NCBI GenBank assembly: GCA_037043015.1
Contig: CM073324.1
Location: 24,196,097-24,260,096, forward strand
DNA: 64,000 bases
Source: Bryum argenteum
Taxonomy: Eukaryota; Streptophyta; Bryopsida; Bryales; Bryaceae
Reading direction: 5' to 3'
Shown here: in pieces, positions 46,024 to 58,190 of the stretch
Layout of the letters: each line of letters opens with the position of its first letter
Position numbering within the stretch: the stretch's first letter is position 1
Program-made: the position numbers and the translations under genes
The notes under the pieces: generated by a model
Database searches by the model: none
What the model saw: the letters and a program-made list of their open reading frames with translations, nothing else
What the model was told of the DNA's origin: nothing

Positions 46024-49000
46024 CTACATTTTGAAAAAGTTCAATTCCTCTAATGCAACCAAATTCTCAAGCCCATCTGGAAACTCCTCTAACGCCTCAC
46101 AATCCCACATTTGCAAGTTCTTCAAGCACGTCAAAGTTCTCAAGGTATTTGGCCCCTTCTTCAACTTTCTACATTTTGAGAAGTCCAATTCCTCTAATGC
46201 AACCAAATTCTCAAGCCCATCTGGAAACTCCTCTAACGCCTCACACTCCCACATTTGCAAGTTCTTCAACCGTGTTAATCTCCCAAATGAATTTGGCCCC
46301 TTCTTCAACTTTCTACATTTTGAGAAGTCCAATTCCTCTAATGCAACCAAATTCTCAAGCCCATCTGGAAACTTCTCTAACGCCTCACACTCCCACATTT
46401 GCAAGTTCTTCAACCGTGTTAATCTCCCAAATGAATTTGGCCCCTTCTTCAACTTTCTACATTTAGAGAAGCTCAATTCCTCTAGTACAACCAAATTCTC
46501 AAGCCCGACTGGAAACTCTTCTAACGCCTCACACTCCTCCATTTGCAAAATCTTCAAGCGTGTTAATTTCTCAAATGTACTTGGCCCCTTCTTCAACTTT
46601 CTACATTGTGAAAAGCTCAATTCCTCTAGTGCAACCAAATTCTCAAGCCCATTTGGGAACTCCTCTAACGCCTCACACTCCTCCATTTGCAATTTCTTCA
46701 AACACGTCAAAGTTCTCAAGGTATTTGGCCCCTTCTTCAACTTTCTACATTTTGAGAAGGTCAATTCCTCTAGTGCAACCAAATTCTCAAGTCCATCAGG
46801 AAAATCCTCTAACGCCTCACACTCCTCCATTTGCAAAATCTCCAAGCGTGTTAATTTCCCAAATGTACTTGGCCCCTTCTTCAACATTCTACATTTTGCA
46901 AAGCTCAATTCCTCTAGTACAACCAAATTCTCAAGCCCATCGGGAAACTCCTCTAACGCCTCACACTCCCACATTCGCAGAATCTTCAACTCTCTCAATT
47001 TCCCAAATGTACTTGGCCCCTTCTTCAACTTTCTACATTTTGCGAACACCAAATTCTCAAGTGCAACCAAATTCTCAAGCCCATCGGGAAACTCCTCTAA
47101 CGCCTCACACTCCCACATTCGCAAAATCTTCAACTCTGTCAATTTCCCAAATGTACTTGGCCCCTTCTTCAACTTTCTGCATTTTGAGAAGTCCAATTTC
47201 TCTAATGCAACCAAATTGTCAAGTCCATCGGGAAACTCCTCTAACGCCTCACACTCCCACATTTGCAAAATCTTCAAGCGTGTTAATTTCCCAAATGTAC
47301 GTGGCCCCTTCTTCAACTTTCTACATTTTGAGAAGGCCAATTCCTCTAGTGCAACCAAATTCTCAAGCCCATCGGGAAACTCCTCTAACGCCTCACACTC
47401 CTCCATTTGCAAAATCTCCAAGCGTGTTAATTTCCCAAATGTACATGGCCCCTTCTTCAACTTTCTACATTTTAAGAAGCTCAATTCCTCTAATGCAACC
47501 AAATTCTCAAGCCCGTCAGGAAACTCCTCTAACGCCTCACACTCCCGCATTCGCAAAATCTTCAAGCGTGTTAATTTCCCAAATGTACGTGGCCCCTTCT
47601 TCAACTTTCTACATTTCGAGAAGCTCAAATCCTCTAATGCAACCAAATTGTCAAGTCCATCGGGAAACTCTTCTAATGCCTCACACTCCCACATTTGCAA
47701 GTTCTTCAAGCACGTCAAAGTTCTCAAGGTATTTGGCCCCTTCTTCAACTTTCTACATTTTAAGAAGCTCAATTCCTCTAATGCAACCAAATTCTCAAGC
47801 CCGTCAGGAAACTCCTCTAACGCCTCACACTCCCGCATTCGCAAAATCTTCAAGCGTGTTAATTTCCCAAATGTACGTGGCCCATTCTTCAACTTTCTAC
47901 ATTTCGAGAAGCTCAATTCCTCTAATGCAACCAAATTGTCAAGTCCATCGGGAAACTCTTCTAATGCCTCACACTCCCACATTTGCAAGTTCTTCAAGCA
48001 CGTCAAAGTTCTCAAGGTATTTGGCCCCTTCTTCAACTTTCTACATTTTGAGAAGCTCAATTCCTCTAGTGCAACCAAGTTCTCAATCTCATCTGGAAAC
48101 TCCTCTAAAGTGCCACATTGTAAAATATGCAATGTTTTCAAGGAAGTTAAAGTTGAGATATTGTTAGATGTTCTCGAGAAGGTATCATATCTGACTAATT
48201 TTATCATTTGATGATTGGTAAGCTTGTTGGCTTGTAGGGAGACTTTACATAGTCTTGAACATCTTATAAGCTCCAATCTCATCAAATTTGTAAAGTTGAA
48301 GAGGTTGATTTCACTAAGATTGCAATTCATCAATTGCAAACTTGAAAGTCGTTTCAGTTGAGGTAATAAGTCTGGAATCTCTTGAAATAAATTGCAATTG
48401 TCCAAGTGTAGTATGCGTACTTGAGGTAGGAATTTATTCTGGAAATTGCGCCAAAACATTTGGGCTGGAATTGAGTTCTTAATTGCATCATCCATTTTGA
48501 TGATCAAACATCTCAAAGAAGGAGTTTGTGAAAGAAGTTCTAAAATAATGTTGAGATCCTTTGATAAATGAAATACTAGTATTCGAAGATGGTTGTAAAC
48601 CAAACTTGTCATTCTTTTGTTATGGCTCTCGTAATTTCCAAACCTTGAAAGAGATAAGCCTTGAATCTTTTGTACGTCCTGTAAATCCCAAAATAGAAAA
48701 TTAATAATTCATCAAAGTAATAAAAAAATTCCAATAGGCCAAGTGATACATACTCAAAGCATACTTATAACAACAAAAAGTAAGGTTAAACTTGCCTGAC
48801 AATTACATTCATCAAATGTAGCCATATGTAGATTTCGATAGTGAGATTGTTGCTCATGCGCAATCCTACGACCCATGTCGCGTAGGTGGTCGTGTATGCT
48901 TATGTATCCATACTTATCAATTTTCAATAGTGATCTATCCTTGAGATGATAAAGAGAATGTTTAGACATTGAAACATCTTCATTAGCAAGGAGAGATACT

Positions 49001-51650
49001 TCATCTTCATGTATATGTGATGGATAAGAATCCTTACAGAAAAAACATGAGACATCCAAAAACATGTTCATTTCCTCATAAGGGAGATCATTGAAGCTAA
49101 TTTGTAGTATGTTCCACAATTTTTCTTCCGTCACAACATCCTTACTTCCTTGCATCAATCTAAATATGGTTTGCTCCCATTTTCTCAACCGCAATTCTCC
49201 ACGTAATTGAGAGCCAATAACTTGCAAACTCAATGGAAGCCCATTACAAGTGCTTACAATCTTCTCAACTATGCTCTTTAAATATGTTGGTAACTGTTGA
49301 TTCTTTCTCAAAGCATGCATAGAAAATAGCTCCAATGATTGATTGGTGTCAAGAAGCTTAAGATCATATTTACCCTCCTCTCGTATATATCCCTTTAAAG
49401 ACTTCCAAGTGCGACTTGTTGCAATAATTCTATTACCACTTGATTTTTCAAACAAATCAACTTCCAATAGAGCATTTAGTTGCAACTTCGTCCCAACATC
49501 ATCCAAAACAACAAGAGTTCTCTTTGTTGTACAAACACGTCGTAAAATGTCACAACTTTCTTCCAAAGAGTGCACTTCCGGTTGTAGGTTTGTGTTATCA
49601 TTCTCCGCTTTCAATATAAATCTACAACTTCCGTGCTTAAAATCATCTATATAGCAAGTTGCTTCAAACTTGTGACCAATATGGTTACTTAAAGCCTTAG
49701 CCAATGTTGACTTTCCAATTCCACCCATTCCAATGATACCCAAAGCACCAACATCTTGTAATACGCCTTCAAGCATGATAATTTTGTACTCCAAACCAAC
49801 CAATATTTTGGAAGCAGAAATTCCATCATAAACCTACATAGTTTCACAAGCCCACCAAATAAGTTCTACAATATGTAATTCAAATAAGGATATTTCAACT
49901 TAGTAAAAATTGAAGGCATACTATACAATGATTTACCATACAAAACTTTACATACCTTAACAACATTTGCAATTGATGAAGAACCTCGAAGCATTGCCTC
50001 TTTCATTGTTGTTAATATTTGAAATATTTCATAGAATGAAGGCCTCTTATTTGGATCATTTGACCAACAACTCTTAATCAATAAGGTCAATTCAGGTGAA
50101 CAATCCCGTCCCAAATCTGGCCTCCTACCGGCATCTATTTCTTTACGATATCCACGTAATCCCAAATCTCCACCAAAAGGCTTTGTCATTGATAAAATCT
50201 CAGTGCATATCATGCTGAAACTAAAAACATCAGCTTTAAAAGCATTCAATTTTTTAGTTTGATCATTGACAAAAACTTCTGGTGCCATAAATCCAGGTGT
50301 CCCCGCATTATCATTAGGAACATCCACTTGAGAAGTATCCCTCCTTTTCACTTCGGACTGGCCAAAATCAAGCAGTTTCACATGAACATATTCCAAGTCA
50401 ACCTCCTTCGGGAAGATTGGGTTTACAACAATATTCTCCAATTTTAAGTCTCGATGTGCTATCATCATGTCATGCATGTAACACATTCCACTTGCAATTT
50501 GTAGTATAATATCTAATTTTACTTCTTGAGGAAGATTCCTTTTCTCCTCCCTATATTTCTTCAACATTTTGGACAATGTCATTTGCCCTTGTTCCATGAC
50601 AATCATGAACTTCTTCCCTTCGTCGGAATAACCACAATAGTAAAGCTTGATTATATTTGGATGACACAACCCTTCCATAGTGCGAGCTTCTTTAAAAATC
50701 AAATTTTTTGCATCTTTAGAGGAAGCTTCCAAGGGGATAGAAAAAAACTTTGTAACACAATTCATACCCAACCATTTGCTTTCATACACGTTGGTGAGAG
50801 GATGTAATGGACAAAGTGGAGCTTGCAGATCAGGACGAGGATAATCATCAGGAATAAGTGAGATGTTCATTTCACTTCCAAAAGACTTTCTAAGCTCAGT
50901 TATCCGTCTCTCCATGTAATCTGCAAGAACCTCTTCATTGTAACTTACTGAGTCAATCCGTGGTTCAGTAAATAGAACCATATCAAAAGAGCCTCCTTGT
51001 GAATCTTTCACTTCTCTTAGTTGCTTTTTCTTACAAACAACCATTTCTTGCAAGGACAATAAGTCTCCATCTACGTCATCAATGGAAGATGGGTAAAAAG
51101 TGATCAAATTTCTAATCTCCACTATATCTTCATTTCGGTTGGGATGTTGTTGTTGCATTCTATCACACACAATTTTGAACCAAGAGTCCATATACATAAG
51201 TTCTCGAAAAGCTTCTCTATTATTGTATTGCAATATTGCAATGGGAAGCCAATTTTCCTTGCAGCACTCTGAAATCAAGACTTTTGCATTGAATGTGATT
51301 CGGTACAAATCTTTTTGAACTTCAACCGACATATTTTCATGCACATCATCTTCCACACGCGAGATAGTTTTCAACCCTTCAAGGTTATCCACCAAGTTTC
51401 GACATTGCTTCTCATTCAACATTCCCTTTGTCAATAATGCACGAGCCTCTTCAATATTATCCAACGATAGTTGCCAATAGTTCACCCTCTTGTGAACAAG
51501 CCCAAAACCTCGATTGGTAAAAAGCTTAAAAATATTCGTTAGGACATGAATGATGAGCTCGAGGAAAGTTTGCCAAATCCCCATTTTGAGATGTAGGAGA
51601 TTGGAGTTTTCAAAGTTCCTAACAACCACAAGCCACACGATAGCCAACAT
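46024..51650 (-). CDS. Protein kinase - NB-ARC - LRR immune receptor
   Basis: Three exons, 49956-51650, 48796-49833 and 46024-48678, join in phase to about 1,795 residues. Exon 1 has a short hydrophobic N-terminus (LAIVWLVVV), a helical region and a kinase domain: Lys301 in CVTKF, HRDLKLEN (399), LDFGQ (428) and FMAPEV (456). The canonical Gly-rich loop is not obvious. Exon 2 is the NB-ARC switch: GMGGIGKST (P-loop), TLVVLDDV (kinase 2), RIIATSR, CNGLPLSL (GLPL) and SIHDHLRDM in place of MHD. Exon 3 is the LRR region, 14 near-identical 48-residue double repeats after a few diverged ones. Kinase-NB-LRR proteins are a moss class of intracellular immune receptors. Intron 2 has a GC donor (CAG|GCAAGT). 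The codon at 51665 is TTG, so I start at the ATG at 51650. The C-terminus is set by a frameshift, so it may be shorter than in its ancestor. Confidence 0.92.
46040..48110 (-). repeat. 144-bp LRR-coding tandem array, about 14 units
   Basis: Each unit encodes two LRRs (48 residues) with the pattern NLVALEELSFSKCRKLKKGP, a variable TFGKLTRLKIL or TLRTLTCLKNL part, then ECEALEEFPDGL. Units alternate between a few variants. A two-unit block at about 47,471-47,758 is nearly identical to the next at 47,759-48,046, which points to recent unequal exchange or conversion. Confidence 0.93.
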
Positions 51651-51665
51651 GAGTCCGCATATCAA

Positions 51666-54600
51666 AACAATTTAATTTATTGCACCATTACATGCATTCT
51701 TAAAAATCAACCACTTAAAAAATATCGAAGAGCTAGAGCAATTTCAATAACTAACAGAACTCACACTTAATAAATGAGCCACACTCACACTACAAGAGTC
51801 GTAATTTTGGCTTACAATCAAGAAACATTTCTCTATCGTACTAATAGCATCTCTTTGAACAGTCTCTCGCATGGATGTAGAATTCATCTTTACTTACTAT
51901 GTTCAAATATACACCTCACTCACATTCTTTTCACAAATTCATTATAATATTAGTCACATTCTTCAATGTCAAAAAATGACCATAGAACTGTAACACTTGA
52001 CAATTCCATAGTTTCCGAGTTGTAATGCTTGCTTTTCAACACCTCAAATTGCTCTATAAAATGCATACTAGTAGGCAAACCTTCACTTTGCCTTTCTTCA
52101 AATTGGAAGAATGTGGGTGGTCATTGTTAAGCTGAACATTTCTCAAATGGCAAAAGATAAAACAAATCTTCTCAATTTATCCCTAATTGCCCGCTCAACA
52201 ACTTCATAGTCCCTCCCATATTTTATGGAGTTGTTAACTTCCAGAAAAACAAAAGCGAAGAAAATTGTTGTCTAGATGGTTCAGTTCCAAACCCAATTTG
52301 TAGCAGCTCATTACGTATCATAGATTGTCCACCCGAATCTTTCATGAACAACTAAGGAACGGTTTTCATAATGATGGGAAAGTTCCTATTTCAAGGAATT
52401 TACGGTCTATCAATTCGTTTAATTATGACAACTTTCAATTTCATCATATGTTTCAGAGTTTATGCCACTCATATCAAACACTCAATTCTAAAAACATCAA
52501 GTGCGATTACTGATCCTTTATGCAGATTCACTCTCTTGAATTGACTGCATACTAGATAGTTATTATCTCAAGGAATTTAATATTTTAAGGAAATAATGCA
52601 TAATGATCTTATTTAAGCATTTAAGTCTTCATGTTATTACTCAGAAGAAGCTTCATGAGAGATAGCAGTTACACGATTTTCAGCAAATGTAGATTTCTCT
52701 TCAAACTGCTTGGACCTTTGGGGTGCAACACAGTTCTTATATTCGATGTGTTTCGTGAACTGTGACATAAGTATCTCCTGATCTCATGAAAATGAACATG
52801 GATCAGAGAAGCGTACAAAGAATGGGTGAATCTTCCGACTTGCGACACACAAGAAAACGACCAGATGAAACAACTCTCTCAAAACAGACTTCTCCGACAA
52901 AGAATAGGAAAGTATAAACTCCTGCTTGAGCACGAGGAAGCAGTGAGTCTGCATCGCAATAGAATCTGTCAACGCACAGACCCTCGCAGACTACACAGGC
53001 TCCGTCTTAAAGCAAGTCCGATACCGGCCACAGCACTAGTTCTAGAGAACCCAGCCTCCGGATGAGCATGTAGGGAAGAGAGAGGCAGAGGCAAACATAC
53101 CTGATCGGGAGTGATAAGAAACGAATCAGAAAGAAAGCAGCTATAAAAGCCGATAATATGAACCAGTAGCAAAAGAGCGACTCCAAGAGACAGGAACACA
53201 AAGGCAGGAGACACGAGCGTAAGCGATGGCGATGAAGGCAGGAGCATGAGCGATTGCAGCAACAAAAGGGTGAGCAAAAGCACGAAAGAGACGCTCCTCG
53301 GCTGTCTTATAGGAGTGAGTCGGGCTGCAAAAGACTACTGTTCATTCATACTGTACTTCCGTTATTCTATACGGTATGTATGTATGTACATAAATAATTG
53401 GAGTGGAAGTGCTCACGATCTGCACGCAATCTTGGAGATAAGATCGTGCCAGGCCATTTTCTTCATTGAAAACTCGCAAGTTGCTCTTGCTCTGTGCAAT
53501 TACTTGACTTTATCTGTGGAGCGCTTCATGGCGCGGCCTTCTGTCGGAGTTCTGCTTTGTCGAGGAGTTGGAATCTGTGTGAGCAGACTTCGAGGAAGAA
53601 AGTCTTTCTGCCATGGCTTTCAGGTGGTAGGTAGGATAAAAAAGATTGATTCCTTGTGAGTGGACGTGGAGATAGAGGTTTTGTGGTTTGGTGTAAAAGT
53701 TTAAAAAATTGTAAAAGTTTACAATTGGCATATTAGAAAAAATCAAAGACGTAGTATTTAGAATTTGGTCAATGTCGAAAAGAGCCCAAAACGGGTCGTT
53801 TGGGGTCTGGTCAGCATTGTAATTACTATATTCAACTCGCATGAAATTGAAACCTCTTGTAGGTTGTAGATTATTTTCATACCTTTCTGAAAAGTCAATT
53901 CATGCTTCAAAATTACTGATACTTCAGGAAATACTCACTGACAAAGTTTGAAAACAATATTTGAAATTTGCCTAAAACTGTCCAAACTGTGGTATATGCT
54001 TGTTTGTCCTCAAAATTTGTCCAAAATAAACAAGGTCGTAGGAACTTCAAAAATTCACCAAAATTTGAGATTTTACTTTCTTTTCAAGTTTTTTTTTTTT
54101 TGTGCTTGGAAATAAGTTTAAGGAAAAAAAAAAAAAAAAAATCAAAAGTATATCCCTTGCAGGAAAATGGAAGCCATATCTTTCTTACATCTTGGATGGA
54201 TTTAAGGTTTCTATCATGCGCTATTAAAATGGGAATCCACCCCAAGAAACAAAGTTAAAATCCAAGGGAAGATGAAGAAGAAAAGCCCCCCAACAACTGT
54301 TTATTTTTTCGATTTTTTTTAGTATAGAAACATCATTGCAAACCCAATACCTATAAATATTCAAATCAAAAATCTTCCAACTAAAAAGTTATTGGAACTC
54401 ATCTTAAGAGCATAATTATGGACTCAAAATTCATAAAAAACTATATCTGGGTTTACATGATTGATTCTCTATGCTAAAACATGCCTAATGTTTGAAAACC
54501 CCAAAACAAGATTTGCCTTCACTAAAATGCATGGTTGCTATAAATTCATACTTTCTTGTATGAGTATGCAATTTTCACCACAAAAATCAGACTTGATTTG

Positions 54601-57480
54601 GAACCTAATCCAAAAAATTATTTAATTCAAAACGGTCTCTACATGAAGAAGTTATGGCTCTCCAGAGTTGGTGGTTGTCATCCAAAATGTAGTTTTTTGA
54701 AGCTCTATATGGATAGGTGTTGATTTCTAAATTATATTAATATTTGTCAAATTTCTTAAAATGTAAACAATATATTTTGTAATGAAATTATCTCCTCTAG
54801 ATCCTTCATGCAAAATTGCCTAAATTTTCAAAAAAGAGTTTTCTTCTACTTAGGCGCTAAATAACTTAATCTAAGCATTATTTAGAAGGTTTGATCATAG
54901 GATCTGAAAGTAAACTTGACAATTCACTCACACGCTAAATTTGAACCCTAAGTTCTTTCTTATTTGTGAGATCATAATGGTCATAGTTGGCTAAATTTTT
55001 ACCCTCGAGAAATTTCAAAAAACCATTTTAGCTTTCATGAATACTTAAGGGTTATAATAAGAGACTAAACCTTTTTAAATAGAAATCACACTTTTAGATA
55101 CCAGTGATTGAAAAATGATTGAAAATCTTTAGTATATGACAAGGTAGAAAAAGGCCACCAATTTCTCAAGAAGAATACAACAAGTTTCCCCTAAAAGTAG
55201 GTATTAAAACACCAATAAGCAAACCTTGCCCCCGTTTGTATCTGAAAGATTAATGTAAACAATCTATAATTCCAAACAAGACTTTCTAGATTGAATGTGG
55301 TTCCCAACCTACCAAACTATCATAAATTATAAAACTATCAACTTAACCCCTAACTTTCCTTAAAAACCAAAACGGTCTTTTGATGTTTTGGGTAGCCTTA
55401 GTTTCTTAGTAAAAATGAATATTTTTGAGATATTTTTTGGAATTGTGTGAGTTACATTGCAAAGTAGGTGTGGCAAAAATTGCAAAGTCAAATTCCAATT
55501 TTTGAGTCTTCTAGGGCGATCCTTGGGTTGTGAGCCGAGATGGGGTAGCTCAAATAAGTAACTTTTTTGAATTTTTTTTTTGAAACATGTTCTTTACTAA
55601 ATCACTACTCAAATTTCAAAGTGACTCAAGTCAAAAAGTTTACCAATTTTACAAGGGCAGCCTTCAAAAATTTCAAAACCAATCTTCGCAATGCCCAAAA
55701 AAACTTGGGAGACAAACTTTGAATGTTATAATCTCTCAAATGGTAAACATCCAACGGTAAATTTTTTGAACAGTAATCAAGCATATTCTTAGGTACAAGA
55801 TCTTACGGTTGGAAGTCTTAAAAAAGGAGAAGAAATTGGTCCACACCCCCACGAGTGCTTAGAGGTGGAGAATCGCAGTTTTGAGTTTTCAAGCTCCCAA
55901 AAAACACCAAGGAAATTTAGGGGTTAATACAACTTCTCCACATATAGAATCAATCATACAATGGTTGATTGAACATCTAGGAGTTGGGTTACAACTATAT
56001 TTACACCAAACAACATGGCAATGTCAAGAATGTGACGACCAACAACCTAAATTTATACCAATATGAGGTAAAGCAACAAACAAACCTTAACTTATGTAAC
56101 AAAATATTTGGTCACTAATGGCTACTGGTCACTACTTGTTCACCCTGAGAGGAGGTAATAGTCCTACATCATTGTTGTTATGTCATGTGGGCATATCATC
56201 AAGGGCAGGTCGAACAAGCATTTATTCACACCAACCCTACAAGGGTTTGATGTTCTTAATTAACAGGAGTTAATACACTTTGTTCCAAGAAGATATACGT
56301 ACCTTTCGTGCATTACCACATCTTGAATTGACGCAAAAAATCAAAGTAATTTAATTTATTTAATTTATTTTTTATTTCTGCACACGGAGCATGAAGCTCG
56401 TGTAATGTTTTAAAATATAAATAAAATTATCATACAAAGACCGCTTCCTGGCTGTGCTTAAGGAAAAAATCAAGGCGGACATCCCCATGCAGAGGATGGA
56501 GTTGGGAGTGGATTGATTCAAGTGCCTTGATTTTATTCAAACAATGGTAGAAAATGTTGACTATTGGGACCACAACATGTGAACACCATGTGACCTTGTC
56601 CCTCAACAATAGACCTGTCTGTCAGTCAGTCAATACATGTGCTCTACTTTGCTGAATGGCAGGCCCATTTGCTACCACCAATTTTTGTACAGTACTGTGA
56701 TGGAGGGGAATACAGTAAGGTAGAATGCTGAAAATTTCCACAATCAACTAACTCTGGTCATGTTTGTATTTCTCTCAAGTTCATTCATGATGCCCAAGTG
56801 CACTATTCATAATGCCCAAGTCCAAAAATGCTGTGATCCATTTGGGCTGCCCGTTTCAGACCCATGGGCATTTAGGGTTAAACGAACACAAAAAAAAGGA
56901 CAGTGAAGAGCACAAGGAAGTGAAGTTGAAGACCGCAAAGCCCAGAAAAGCTACTTCATCTCTGCATTGCAGCATCTGGCGATATTTCTTCTTCTGTCTC
57001 ATCCAAGCAGGTCTCTAAGAAGCGCATTGGGGAGTGCTACTTTTGACAAAATCCTAGCTCTTCTCTCACCGAAAAGTATCATTCAAGTTTGTTATTCGTT
57101 ATTGTGTGGAGAGCGAGGAGAGATCCAGGTCGATTGTGAAAGACATACTTGAACAAGCATGTGAAAGAGAAGATTATCAAGTTGCATGCTTACAGGACGC
57201 TATTATGTTCGGGTTTTTATCGATGTTTGTAGGATTGTGACTGTGTTGTGTTGCTTGCTGGTGCAGCTTGTTTTGATACAACTCAGCCGGATTTATATGA
57301 ATGTGTTGCCATAATTGAGCAAGTCATCCTTAGTTTCTGTTTCCGAGTGTTGATCGAATGCGAGATCCAGGCTCCAGCTTTTAACACCAGCGCCAGCAAG
57401 GGGGAGAATTGGACGGAATCAGGTGGAGGATGTTGAGCAAGCAACAGATTCTTCTCACCACAGGTGCAAATCTTTTGCGT
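51666..57480. other. AT-rich region, no recognised gene
   Basis: 51,666 to about 52,700 is the presumed promoter side of the immune receptor gene. A minus-strand frame at 52969-53283 is very hydrophobic (Leu/Ser-rich) and could be a signal or membrane exon ending at a GTATGT donor, but its first codon is GTG and no partner exon is clear. From 53,900 to 56,400 the DNA is AT-rich with long A and T runs (for example 54,093-54,140). Plus-strand frames at 56812-57018 and 57248-57436 have no motif. Confidence 0.5.
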
Positions 57481-57482
57481 CT

Positions 57483-57498
57483 TTAGGGTTTAGGGTAT
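57483..57498 (+). repeat. Short telomere-type repeat (TTTAGGG)2
   Basis: Two head-to-tail plant telomere units at an internal position. Such boxes are common in plant promoters and introns and at repaired breaks. They are too short to imply a former telomere. Confidence 0.75.
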
Positions 57499-57899
57499 TC
57501 TTTCACCCCAAGTTTTTCGAAGTGACCTAAAAATGAGACTTGTTAAGAATGAAATACATTTGCCTCATGACTTTGAATTCATTCATCTTCACTTCTCTCG
57601 TAATTCTTTCTTCTGGAGGAGATCGAAGTGATTTCATGTTTTTATTGACTAATTGAGCCTTATACATGTTTGAGATTTCTTGAAAAATTAGTTTTACCTG
57701 TATTTTAGGGTATGAGTCACAATGGACACTATTGCAAAGTGTGAATATTCACGAGAATCACCACCACATCATTTCTGTAGGTGAGTTTTTGGTGAAATTT
57801 CGTATTGGAAATTATTACTTTGTAGAAAGTTTAACTTGAGTACGTATTTTTAGTGAGGCTTGTGGCATACCAAACTAAATCTTTATATAGGTCTCCACC

Positions 57900-58190
57900 G
57901 TTAAGTATTACTCCCAGTGTCCCAATCCGTGTCACAAACTTTGTAGTGTATTTGGATATTCATGGGTGTTATGTTATGTGGATGGAAAATCTCATGAAGA
58001 GCTTTGCAACAATATATGATTTGATAGTGTTTGCTCTAGTTTTCGATACGTTTTGGCATGCGAAAGATTATGCATAACTTGGTCGATTAGAGATTCCCTT
58101 GCCCAAAGGTTGGTTTATGTCAATGAGAGGTGGAAGAGATGTTGCTTAAGTAATAAAACATGTTTTTTCACCAACGAGCAATGGCAAGTG
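57900..58190 (+). repeat. Dispersed repeat family, copy 1
   Basis: Similar to 61270-61787 in the same orientation: GTCCCAA...ACAAACTT, then TATATGATTTGATAG, TTTGCTC, GACATGC-like and CGAAAGATT, ending TTTTTTCACCAACGAGCA. It carries an open frame (GCYVMWMENLMKSFATIYDL and more) with no family I recognise. It is probably a transposon remnant. Confidence 0.6.

Noticed and set aside
46040-48110. CRISPR-like array
   Set aside because: Regular spacing comes from LRR-coding units without separate repeats and spacers, in a spliced plant gene.
46560-48167. Long plus-strand frames as real proteins (535 and 831 codons)
   Set aside because: They lie exactly opposite the LRR-coding array. The minus strand has kinase, NB-ARC and LRR motifs with in-phase splicing; the plus frames only mirror the 144-bp repeat.
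52969-53283. Hydrophobic Leu/Ser-rich frame as a membrane protein
   Set aside because: The first codon is GTG, the composition is simple and no second exon could be tied to it.
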